Below, piece by piece: positions 1-8,514 of a stretch of DNA of 64,000 nt. The translations under genes were made by a program, and so were the position numbers. Under the pieces are notes generated by a model. That model did no database searches. It had not been told where the DNA came from and saw nothing but the letters and a program-made list of their open reading frames with translations. Numbering within the stretch: the first letter of the stretch is position 1; each line of letters begins with the position of its first letter. Origin of the DNA: Flavobacterium sp. NKUCC04_CG (GTDB lineage Bacteria > Bacteroidota > Bacteroidia > Flavobacteriales > Flavobacteriaceae); NCBI RefSeq assembly GCF_019345525.1, contig NZ_JAHKRA010000003.1, positions 186,001 through 250,000 on the forward strand, given 5' to 3'.

Positions 1-663
1 ATAATACCAATCCGAAATTTCAGAACTTTTATAACCAATAGTCGAATTCAATTGAAAGGCATCATCGGTTTTACGAGATTCCCTGCCTTCCTGTTGATTT
101 AATCCATAACGCAAAACCAACTCACTATCCCAATTCAAACGTCCTTTGACATATTTACGTTTAAAATCGCCCTTAAACAAGCCTGAAACAGAATTATCAC
201 CTCCAGCACTCCAATTGACAAAGGAGATTTGATTGATATCCAATCCCAGTCTATTGTACTGTACCCAATATCCAATCACAGTATCATTGACGGTCAAAAA
301 ATTCAAGTCTATCTTTTTTGGATTTAAATCCAAGGGTTTAATGTCGAATTTTGGTTGATTATTAGGAACAAAAACCACCGGTCTAAAAAAAGGTAACGAC
401 AAAGAATCGGTATAGTGTATGGTGACACTTTTAGTTCCCATCCCATCATAGCCAAAATTATCGGCCTTCTGCAAATCCATCAACGGATTAAAAGGGTTTC
501 TCTTGGTAGTTGGGGTATTTACAACGGTATCTTTCGCCACCGAAAAATCGACTAAAGACGCAGTAGACCCCGCGGCTTGTAGCGACGATGAAACACTCAT
601 TACCAAGATCATTATCAATAAAAATCGCAGTAGAACTGGGCGGTTATTCTCTTTTATTTCCAT
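1..663 (-). CDS. DUF3078 domain protein, 3' end cut by window edge
   Basis: Reading the minus strand from the ATG at 663, all 221 codons to base 1 are open, so the C-terminus lies outside the window. The first 25 or so residues form a membrane-targeting signal (RFLLIMILVMSVSSSLQA). Around residues 150-161 is NWSAGGDNSVSG, the hallmark of the Bacteroidota DUF3078 family, proteins probably located in the outer membrane as beta-barrels and of unknown function. The start codon overlaps the last 10 bases of dxs, which suggests translational coupling. The family assignment rests on this motif and on the common dxs neighbourhood. The role is unknown. Confidence 0.8.
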   Translation of the reverse strand, partial: MEIKENNRPVLLRFLLIMILVMSVSSSLQAAGSTASLVDFSVAKDTVVNTPTTKRNPFNPLMDLQKADNFGYDGMGTKSVTIHYTDSLSLPFFRPVVFVPNNQPKFDIKPLDLNPKKIDLNFLTVNDTVIGYWVQYNRLGLDINQISFVNWSAGGDNSVSGLFKGDFKRKYVKGRLNWDSELVLRYGLNQQEGRESRKTDDAFQLNSTIGYKSSEISDWYY

Positions 664-2423
664 GTATTTATTATATTCAGTACCGATGACACATCTATTC
701 CGCATTCCTCTTCTTGTTCCAATACAGAGGCTTGTTCTATAAATGTATCGGGAATACCTAAAATCTTAACGCTTACTTCAGGGTAAAATTCAGCGGCAAA
801 CGCAGCTATTTTACTTCCAAATCCACCTTCCTTAGCTGCCTCCTCAATTGTATAAATATGACTATAAGTTTGTGCAATACGATGCAACTCTTTCTCATTA
901 AGCGGTTTTATAATTGGAAAATGATAATGTGCTCCCAAAGCAGTTGTTGAAGCTTCAAAAGCTTTAATCACATTATTTCCAATAGTTCCGGTTGAAAGAA
1001 TGGCAAATTTATGGCCTTTTCTCAATTTATGAATATTTTCAATATTAATTTTTTCAAAAGGTTTTTTCCAATTTGTTAAAACGCCTCGTCCTCTAGGATA
1101 GCGAATAGCTATCGGTTTACCTAATCCCAACTGAGCGGTATACAGTAAATTTCGCAATTCCAATTCATTTAAAGGTGCGGCAATAATCAAATTGGGAATG
1201 CAATTTAAATAAGCGATATCGTAAACACCTTGATGTGTCGCCCCGTCTTCACCCACTAACCCAGCGCGATCCAAACAGAAGATCACCGGTAAACACTGTA
1301 ATGCCACATCGTGTATCACTTGATCATACGCGCGTTGTAAAAAGGTAGAATAAATCGCACAAAAAGGCAACAATCCCTCCGTAGCCATACCAGCTGCTAA
1401 AGTCACAGCATGTTGTTCGGCGATTCCTACATCAAATGCCCTATCGGGAAAAGCTTCCATCATATATTTCATCGAACTACCTGTAGGCATAGCAGGAGTG
1501 ATGCCAATAATTTTAGGATTTTGTTGAGCCAGTTCTACCAAGGTCAACCCAAATACGTCTTGATATTTAGTAGGCAACTTTGAATCATCAGCAACTATAA
1601 GTTCTCCGGTTAAAGAATCAAATTTACCAGGAGCATGATACCGCACCTGGTCCTCTTCGGCCTGTTTTAACCCCTTGCCCTTAGTAGTAATCAAATGTAG
1701 AAAACGGGGCCCTTGTATATCCTTCAAACGCCTTAGCTCTGCTATCAGTGCGGGTAAATCATGACCGTCAATAGGTCCGGAATAATCAAAATTCAACGAT
1801 TTAATCATGTTGTTATCGCGATGATTTCTACCGGTCTTTACTGCGGTTAAATAGTCTTTTAAAGCTCCAACACTAGGGTCGATTCCAATAGCGTTGTCGT
1901 TGAGAATTACCAATAAATTTGCCGATGTTACTCCGGCATGATTCAAACCTTCAAAAGCCATACCGGCAGCGATAGAAGCATCACCAATTACCGCGATATG
2001 CTGTCTTTCAAAATCGCCTTTAATTTGTGCCGCCAAGGCCATCCCCAAAGCCGCTGAAATAGAAGTTGACGAATGACCTACTCCAAAGGTATCGTATTCG
2101 CTTTCTTCTCGTTTGGGAAAACCGCTTAAACCATTTTTTCTCCGATTGGTTTCAAACACCGCTCTACGTCCGGTTAATATTTTATGACCATACGCCTGAT
2201 GCCCTACATCCCACACCAATTTATCAACAGGGGTATTAAAAACGTAGTGTAAAGCAATAGTTAACTCCATCACTCCCAAACTGGCTCCCAAGTGCCCCTC
2301 TTTTACAGACACAACATCGATGATAAACTGCCGCAACTCCACCGCCAAATCGGGCAAAACAGATTCAGCTAACTCACGCAATTCATTGGGAGAATTTATT
2401 TCTGATAGTATTTTAAATGCCAT
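654..2423 (-). CDS. dxs: 1-deoxy-D-xylulose-5-phosphate synthase
   Basis: Makes 1-deoxyxylulose 5-phosphate from pyruvate and glyceraldehyde 3-phosphate, the first step of the MEP isoprenoid pathway, in the cytoplasm with thiamine diphosphate. The 589-residue protein shows the substrate/cofactor region HLGASLGVMELTIALHY with DVGHQAYGHKILTGR, the cofactor segment GDASIAAGMAFEGLNHAG followed by NDN, the pyrimidine-binding segment DVGIAEQHAVTLAAGMA, and a transketolase C-terminal domain. Its length fits the shorter flavobacterial Dxs enzymes. It is transcribed divergently from tadA and leads into the DUF3078 gene with a 10-base overlap. The product feeds the polyprenyl synthase encoded at 44.3-45.3 kb. 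Confidence 0.97.
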   Translation of the reverse strand: MAFKILSEINSPNELRELAESVLPDLAVELRQFIIDVVSVKEGHLGASLGVMELTIALHYVFNTPVDKLVWDVGHQAYGHKILTGRRAVFETNRRKNGLSGFPKREESEYDTFGVGHSSTSISAALGMALAAQIKGDFERQHIAVIGDASIAAGMAFEGLNHAGVTSANLLVILNDNAIGIDPSVGALKDYLTAVKTGRNHRDNNMIKSLNFDYSGPIDGHDLPALIAELRRLKDIQGPRFLHLITTKGKGLKQAEEDQVRYHAPGKFDSLTGELIVADDSKLPTKYQDVFGLTLVELAQQNPKIIGITPAMPTGSSMKYMMEAFPDRAFDVGIAEQHAVTLAAGMATEGLLPFCAIYSTFLQRAYDQVIHDVALQCLPVIFCLDRAGLVGEDGATHQGVYDIAYLNCIPNLIIAAPLNELELRNLLYTAQLGLGKPIAIRYPRGRGVLTNWKKPFEKINIENIHKLRKGHKFAILSTGTIGNNVIKAFEASTTALGAHYHFPIIKPLNEKELHRIAQTYSHIYTIEEAAKEGGFGSKIAAFAAEFYPEVSVKILGIPDTFIEQASVLEQEEECGIDVSSVLNIINTWK

Positions 2424-2442
2424 TGTTTCTACGAATAAGACC

Positions 2443-2470
2443 CAAAATTACAATATTGTTTTTACTTTTG
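2443..2470. promoter_or_regulatory. Divergent -7 elements for dxs and tadA
   Basis: The 83-base gap between the divergent genes holds two matches to the Bacteroidota -7 consensus TAnnTTTG: TAATTTTG on the minus strand (2450-2443) toward dxs and TACTTTTG on the plus strand (2463-2470) toward tadA. No well-spaced -33 TTG was found for either, so both are partial matches. Confidence 0.5.
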
Positions 2471-2506
2471 GACTTAGTTAACGCAACACCTATTTAAAAT
2501 TAGCTT

Positions 2507-2947
2507 ATGGAAATGCTCTTTACCGACGAATATTTTATGGAAATCGCTTTAAAAGAAGCTGAAACAGCCTTTTCTCAAGGAGAAATTCCCGTAGGCGCCA
2601 TAGTAGTGTCAAACAATCAAATTCTCGCACGTACACACAACCTTACCGAATTGTTAACAGATGTTACAGCTCATGCAGAAATTCAAGCAATTTCATCTGC
2701 AGCTAATTATTTAGGTGGTAAATACTTAAAAGATTGCATTTTATACGTAACTTTAGAACCTTGTAATATGTGTGCCGGTGCTTTATACTGGAGTCAAATT
2801 ACAAGAGTGGTTTTTGGTGCTGAAGACCACAAAAGGGGCTATCGAGCCATGGGCGGCCAACTACATCCAAAAACCCAGCTGGAATTTGGCATACTCGAAG
2901 ATCGCTGCGCTGCGCTGATGAAGTCCTTTTTCAAAAAGAAAAGATAA
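2507..2947 (+). CDS. tadA: tRNA-adenosine(34) deaminase-type cytidine/deoxycytidylate deaminase
   Basis: Probably converts adenosine 34 to inosine in the anticodon of tRNA-Arg, allowing wobble decoding. The 146-residue protein has the zinc deaminase signatures: HAE (about residues 56-58), with the catalytic glutamate, and PCNMC (about 85-89), which supplies two zinc-ligand cysteines. The GAIVVSNNQILARTHN segment before HAE is typical of TadA. An in-frame ATG six codons downstream (MEMLFTDEYFMEIAL) could also be the start. The next gene begins 26 bases downstream on the same strand. Other nucleoside deaminases share the fold, but length and motif spacing favour TadA. Confidence 0.9.
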   Translation: MEMLFTDEYFMEIALKEAETAFSQGEIPVGAIVVSNNQILARTHNLTELLTDVTAHAEIQAISSAANYLGGKYLKDCILYVTLEPCNMCAGALYWSQITRVVFGAEDHKRGYRAMGGQLHPKTQLEFGILEDRCAALMKSFFKKKR

Positions 2948-2973
2948 AAATTGTTTAACATTAAAGTTGTGCT

Positions 2974-5900
2974 ATGAAATTAAAAACATGGTTGTTGCTC
3001 TTGTTGGGTACACTTGCCCTTCAATCTTGTAAAAAGTCGTCCAAAGACTTTAACTCGGATCCCTCCCTATTTACAGAATATATTACTAGCTACACATCGG
3101 GTTTAATATCTACCAAAAACCCTATTCAAATTGGCTTACAAAGCCAAACAACCCAATGGAAAGCCAATCAAGAAATCGACGAAAAACTATTTAGTATTTC
3201 ACCTCAGGTGTCTGGAAAAATCGTATATCTCGCCAATAATTCCTTGAGTTTTATACCCGAAAAAAAACTGGCTCAAAATCAAGAATACCAGGTAACCTTC
3301 CACTTATCTAAAATCAGTGAAGTTCCCAAGGAACTAAAAGATTTTAAATTCACGGTCAAAACCACTAAACAAGATTTTGCCGTCGATACTTGGGATTTCC
3401 AATCTGTTGGAGAAAATTACTATTTTTTAAATGGAACAATCAATACGAGTGATTGGATGTCAACAGCAGAAGCCCAAGAATTGATTAGCGCAAAAACAGC
3501 TACTAAAAAAAGCCGTGTTAAAATCATTGGAAAAACGGAGGAAACTCGATTTTTCTCTTTTGTAATTGACAGTATCCCTAGAGACGCGTCGGAAGGGCAA
3601 CTGGATATTCAATGGGATGGAAAATCGCAAAAAATCGATCAAAAAGGAAATATAGCCTTAGCGGTACCTGCAAAAAACTCCTTTAGAGTTATCCAAGCTA
3701 AAATAAGTGACGACAGCAATCAGTCTTTCTGGATTAACTTTTCCGACCCTATAAAGCGCAACCAAAATTTTGATGGATTAATCACTATTGAGCACAACGA
3801 CGATATCAAATTTAGCGTTGATGGCAACTCGATTAAAGTTTTTAGTGACACCCCCTTTGACGGAGAAAAAACCATCACTTTATTTCAGGGTTTGGAGAAT
3901 GTAAACGGAAAAAAAACAACTCAAACCACAACATTACCTTTGCTTTTTGAACAGCAGAAACCCGCTGTAAAAATTGCAAAAAATGGAACTATACTTCCGA
4001 GTTCAGAAAATTTAAAAGTCAACTTTCAAGCGACCAATCTAAAGTCAGTCGATGTTAAAATATATAAGATTTTTGAAAATAACGTTTTGCAGTTTTTGCA
4101 AGACAATGAGTTGAACGGAAAATACAATTTGCGAAAAGTGGCAGCACCTATCGCAAAAACCACACTTGATTTATCCACCGGAAATCTATCTTCTTTGAGA
4201 AAATGGAGCACCTATGCTCTGGATATTTCCGCTTTGATTAAACCGGAACCCGGAGCTATTTATAGGGTTGAATTTTCGTTTAAGAAAGCGTATTCCCTTT
4301 ACAACTGCCCACCCAGTACAGAAGAAGATGTAATTACAGAAGACACCGAAGAAACGGAATCAGAAGATTATGATGACGAATACGGCGAATACTACTATTA
4401 TTACGACTACAATTGGGAAGAAAAAGACGACCCTTGCAAAAACACTTACTATTACAATACTACGGTCGCAACTAATATCTTGGCTACCGACTTAGGTGTG
4501 GTTGCAAAAAAAGGACTTAACAATACTTATTTCTTTGCCGTAAACAACATTATCACTACCGAACCGGTGTCCAATGCTTCTATAGAAATCTATGATTTTC
4601 AGCAGCAATTATTAACGACCATAACAACTAATGCAGACGGAATTGCCAACTTTACCTTAGATAAAAAAGGTTATTTCGCTATTGTAAAAAAGGACAAGCA
4701 CACCACTTACATCAAACTCGACGAAGGATCACCACTTGCTGTGAGTAATTTTGATGTGGACGGCGTTAGCTTACAAAAAGGATTAAACGGTTATATTTAT
4801 ACCGAACGTGGCGTATGGCGTCCGGGCGATTTAATTCATGTCGGATTTATACTTAACGACCTCTCCAATCCCCTACCGGATAATCATCCGATTAAAATAA
4901 AATTATCCGATCCTTTCGGTAAATTGGTAGAGCAAAAGATACAGTCTAAAAACAAAAACAATCACTACAGTTTTACCCTATCAACACCAGAAAATGCACC
5001 TACTGGTAATTGGGAAGCGGTAATCAGCGTAGGAGGCGCTAAGTTTTACAAGCAAATTAAAATAGAAACTATCAAACCCAATCGTTTAAAAATCAAAAAC
5101 GATATGGAAGGCAAATTGATTTCTTCAACTGGATCGCGTGTCAATTATAATATCCATTGGTTGCAAGGAGCCGTTGCCAAAAATCTAAAAGCAGAAGTAC
5201 AAGCCAAATTAGTTCCTCAAGAAACTCAATTTAAGGGTTTTGAAAAATATACATTTACCAACGGATTTCAATCCAAATCAACCATTGAGCTCAACCTCTT
5301 TAATGGGAAAACCGACGAAAACGGTAATTTTTCCTTTTTTGTAAAACCGGAAACAGGCTTAGAAAACTCTGGAATGCTAAAAATGATACTCGTAAGTAAA
5401 GTACATGAAAATGGCGGAGATTTTAGTACAGATGTCTCTACGGCCAGTTATTCCCCTTATACTTCCTATGTTGGAATTGCACCACCAAAAGGAAACAAAT
5501 ACGGTATGTTAGAAACCGACACCAAAAACACTTTTAGCGTTGTTAGCGTAACCGAGAGCGGCCAAAGAAAAGCCAATACAGGAATACAAATCGACGTTTA
5601 TAAAGTGAATTGGAACTGGTGGTGGGACGCTTCAGACGACAATATGTCCAACTACAGTGCTTCCAACAATCACAAGGCTTATTATACTACGCGTATTCAA
5701 ACCAACGGATCTGGTTTGGGTCAATTTGACCTTAGCGTTACAGAAGCCGACTGGGGCCGCTATCGCATCGTTGCGACAGATTTATCAAGCGGTCATATTT
5801 CGTCAACTGATCTCTATATCGACTGGCCTATTTGGTCTGGAAAAACCAAAGACCACGGTAATGCTGAAGCGGTTATATTAAATATCGCGACAGACAAAAA

Positions 5901-8457
5901 GGAATATAATATTAAAGAGGAAGCTCAAATCTCATTCCCATCTAGTGAAGGAGGAAGGGCTTTGATATCGGTTGAGAACGGTACAGAAGTATTGGAAACG
6001 CACTGGGTGAAAACCACCAAGGGTGAAACCATTTTTAAATTGCCTATACGCAAAGAGATGGCTCCAAACGTTTACCTCAATATAACCTTACTGCAACCTC
6101 ACGCGTCTACTTTAAATGATTCACCGATTCGATTGTACGGTATTGTACCGATAACGGTAAACAACAAAGAAACCAAATTACAACCGGTTATCACGATGAG
6201 TGAAACCCTGAGACCTGAACAAAAAGCCACTATTCAAATACAAGAAGCCTCAGGTCAAGAAATGACTTATACCGTAGCGGTTGTTGAAGATGGTTTGTTA
6301 GATTTAACCCGTTTTAAAACTCCAAATCCATGGAATAGCTTCTATTCTAAAACGGCTTTAGGTGTAAAAACTTGGGATATCTACAATGATGTCATCGGTG
6401 CTTTTGGCGGTACGATCAACCAAGTATTTAGTATAGGTGGTGACGAAGATTTGGGCGGTGGACAGGCTAAGAAAGCGAACCGCTTTAAGCCAGTAGTAAT
6501 TTTCTTAGGTCCATTTAAACTTGAAAAAGGGAAAAAGGCCAGTCACGAAATTATGATGCCTAAATACATCGGTTCTGTACGTACTATGGTTATTGCTTCC
6601 AACGCTAAAACCATAGCTTATGGAAGTGCTGAAAAAACCAGTACTGTAAAAAGTCCGTTAATGATTTTGGGATCCTTACCAAGACAAGCAGTTCCTACAG
6701 AAAAACTTACTTTGCCGGTGACGGTTTTCGCCACAGAAAAACAGATCAAAGACGTTCGCGTCAGCGTAAAAGTCGATGGTAAATTTCAGATCATCGGAGC
6801 GTCTACTCAAAATATAAGCTTTTCGGAACCCGACGAGAAAATTGTTTATTTCGAATTGGAAGCTGGAAAAACAACCGGATATACCAAAATAATCATAGAA
6901 GCCACATCCGGAAAGGAAAAGGCCAATTATGAAGTAGAGATGAATATTTCCAATCCAAATCCACGAACGTACAAATACGAAGATGTGGTTATTGAACCCA
7001 ATCAGACCGCTTCTTTAGATTGGAATTCTTTTGGTGAATCGGGAACAAATCAGGCGCAATTAGAGGTATCCAGTTTTCCTGGAGTCAATTTGAGTTCGCG
7101 TTTAAACTATTTGATCGCGTACCCGCATGGTTGTTCTGAACAAATAACCTCTGGTGTATTTCCACAACTGTATTTAGCAGATTTTATGGAATTGACCACT
7201 GCACAAAAAGACAATATCCAAAGAAATGTTACGGCTGGAATCAATCGATTAAAACAAAACCAATTGTCGGACGGTGGATTCACCTACTGGAGCGGATCCA
7301 AGTATTACGACGACTGGACGAGTTCATACATCGGACATTTCTTTATAGAAGCCGAGAAAAAAGGTTTTATCTTACCGGTTAACAGCAAAGCAAACTGGCT
7401 GACTTTCCAACAAAAAACCGCACGCCAATGGCGTTACGAACCGCGATACCGAAATGATTTTGCTCAAGCCTATCGTCTATATACCTTGGCTTTGGCTGGT
7501 TCGCCAGACCTATCAGCCATGAATAGATTGAGAGAAACTCAAGGGATTTCAAACGAATCCAAATTGAGACTTGCTGCCGCTTATGCTTTGGCTGGTCAAA
7601 AAAGCGCCGCACAAAAATTATTGAGTAACAGCAGTCTTGACGGTATGGATAATTACTATTATTACGGTTCTCCAGAACGCAATCAAGCCATGGCTTTGGA
7701 GACCTATTTACTATTGGGGCAAAAAGAAAAAGCACATCGCTTGGCCATTGAAATTGCGAATAACTTATCTTCTTCAAAATGGATGAGTACACAAACTACC
7801 GCTTATTCACTCTATGCCATTGCATTTTATGCAAAGAATAACAACAGTGCGGATGGCATTCATGTGCAGACCACCTATAACGGCAAATCAGAAACGATAA
7901 GCACCAAAAAATCGTTTATAGACAAACGCTTAAGTGTTTCCAATCAAGGCAATAAAATAGCCTTAAAAAACAATTCTAAAAGCACCGTTTATGTTAGAGT
8001 CGCCTATAGTGGTATATTAGTAGTTGGACAAGAAATGGTCCAACAAAACGGATTAATAATTCGTTCGGTATTTAAAAACAGCAGCGGCCAGCAAATCAAT
8101 CCACAAGCCATTGCACAGGCTAGCGAGTTCACTTGTGAAATCACCGTATCTAACGCCACAAATAGAAGGGTAGAAAATGTGGCATTAACACAAATTGTAC
8201 CATCGGGTTGGGAGATTTCTAACTTGAGGTTTACCGAAGTAGGTGAATCAACTAATCAAGTTGACCATACCGATATACGCGATGATCGTACGAACTTGTA
8301 TTTCTCCTTAGCATCCAACGCTTCCAAAACGTTTAAAATCACTTTAAACGCATCTTATTTAGGTCGTTATTATATGCCAGGTATACAAGCCGAAGCCATG
8401 TACGACGCTAATTACTCCAGTAGAACCCAAGGAATGTGGGTAGAAGTTATCAAATAA
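2974..8457 (+). CDS. Bacterial alpha-2-macroglobulin family lipoprotein with intact thioester motif
   Basis: A 1827-residue envelope protein of the bacterial alpha-2-macroglobulin (YfhM-like) family, thought to trap foreign proteases that reach the periplasm. A lipobox (ALQSC, Cys19) indicates a lipoprotein. The central part carries macroglobulin and bait-region-like domains. GCSEQ around Cys1387 is the CxEQ thioester motif, followed by a long alpha-helical thioester domain and a C-terminal beta domain. Residues about 448-490 are an unusual acidic and tyrosine-rich insert (EYYYYYDYNW). The next gene is pbpC, the classical partner: the pair is thought to defend and repair the wall after breach. 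A hairpin terminator separates them. Family certain, bait specificity unknown. Confidence 0.95.
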   Translation: MKLKTWLLLLLGTLALQSCKKSSKDFNSDPSLFTEYITSYTSGLISTKNPIQIGLQSQTTQWKANQEIDEKLFSISPQVSGKIVYLANNSLSFIPEKKLAQNQEYQVTFHLSKISEVPKELKDFKFTVKTTKQDFAVDTWDFQSVGENYYFLNGTINTSDWMSTAEAQELISAKTATKKSRVKIIGKTEETRFFSFVIDSIPRDASEGQLDIQWDGKSQKIDQKGNIALAVPAKNSFRVIQAKISDDSNQSFWINFSDPIKRNQNFDGLITIEHNDDIKFSVDGNSIKVFSDTPFDGEKTITLFQGLENVNGKKTTQTTTLPLLFEQQKPAVKIAKNGTILPSSENLKVNFQATNLKSVDVKIYKIFENNVLQFLQDNELNGKYNLRKVAAPIAKTTLDLSTGNLSSLRKWSTYALDISALIKPEPGAIYRVEFSFKKAYSLYNCPPSTEEDVITEDTEETESEDYDDEYGEYYYYYDYNWEEKDDPCKNTYYYNTTVATNILATDLGVVAKKGLNNTYFFAVNNIITTEPVSNASIEIYDFQQQLLTTITTNADGIANFTLDKKGYFAIVKKDKHTTYIKLDEGSPLAVSNFDVDGVSLQKGLNGYIYTERGVWRPGDLIHVGFILNDLSNPLPDNHPIKIKLSDPFGKLVEQKIQSKNKNNHYSFTLSTPENAPTGNWEAVISVGGAKFYKQIKIETIKPNRLKIKNDMEGKLISSTGSRVNYNIHWLQGAVAKNLKAEVQAKLVPQETQFKGFEKYTFTNGFQSKSTIELNLFNGKTDENGNFSFFVKPETGLENSGMLKMILVSKVHENGGDFSTDVSTASYSPYTSYVGIAPPKGNKYGMLETDTKNTFSVVSVTESGQRKANTGIQIDVYKVNWNWWWDASDDNMSNYSASNNHKAYYTTRIQTNGSGLGQFDLSVTEADWGRYRIVATDLSSGHISSTDLYIDWPIWSGKTKDHGNAEAVILNIATDKKEYNIKEEAQISFPSSEGGRALISVENGTEVLETHWVKTTKGETIFKLPIRKEMAPNVYLNITLLQPHASTLNDSPIRLYGIVPITVNNKETKLQPVITMSETLRPEQKATIQIQEASGQEMTYTVAVVEDGLLDLTRFKTPNPWNSFYSKTALGVKTWDIYNDVIGAFGGTINQVFSIGGDEDLGGGQAKKANRFKPVVIFLGPFKLEKGKKASHEIMMPKYIGSVRTMVIASNAKTIAYGSAEKTSTVKSPLMILGSLPRQAVPTEKLTLPVTVFATEKQIKDVRVSVKVDGKFQIIGASTQNISFSEPDEKIVYFELEAGKTTGYTKIIIEATSGKEKANYEVEMNISNPNPRTYKYEDVVIEPNQTASLDWNSFGESGTNQAQLEVSSFPGVNLSSRLNYLIAYPHGCSEQITSGVFPQLYLADFMELTTAQKDNIQRNVTAGINRLKQNQLSDGGFTYWSGSKYYDDWTSSYIGHFFIEAEKKGFILPVNSKANWLTFQQKTARQWRYEPRYRNDFAQAYRLYTLALAGSPDLSAMNRLRETQGISNESKLRLAAAYALAGQKSAAQKLLSNSSLDGMDNYYYYGSPERNQAMALETYLLLGQKEKAHRLAIEIANNLSSSKWMSTQTTAYSLYAIAFYAKNNNSADGIHVQTTYNGKSETISTKKSFIDKRLSVSNQGNKIALKNNSKSTVYVRVAYSGILVVGQEMVQQNGLIIRSVFKNSSGQQINPQAIAQASEFTCEITVSNATNRRVENVALTQIVPSGWEISNLRFTEVGESTNQVDHTDIRDDRTNLYFSLASNASKTFKITLNASYLGRYYMPGIQAEAMYDANYSSRTQGMWVEVIK

Positions 8458-8468
8458 AACCAATGCAT

Positions 8469-8497
8469 CGGAACTCTTAGGAGTTCCGGTGTTTTTT
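8469..8497 (+). terminator. Intrinsic terminator between alpha-2-macroglobulin gene and pbpC
   Basis: A perfect 8-bp stem (CGGAACTC, loop TTAG, GAGTTCCG) is followed by GTGTTTTTT, 12 bases after the alpha-2-macroglobulin stop codon and 18 bases before the pbpC start. It should reduce read-through into pbpC even though the genes are functionally paired. Confidence 0.7.
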
Positions 8498-8514
8498 AAT
8501 TCAAATTTTCCACT

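Noticed and set aside
2974..3060. A frameshift or second start in the alpha-2-macroglobulin gene
   Set aside because: The first ATG directly gives a complete lipoprotein signal with lipobox; no need for another start.
7379..7792. Minus-strand 137-residue frame inside the alpha-2-macroglobulin gene
   Set aside because: Shadow of a long, clearly coding plus-strand gene; no own signals.
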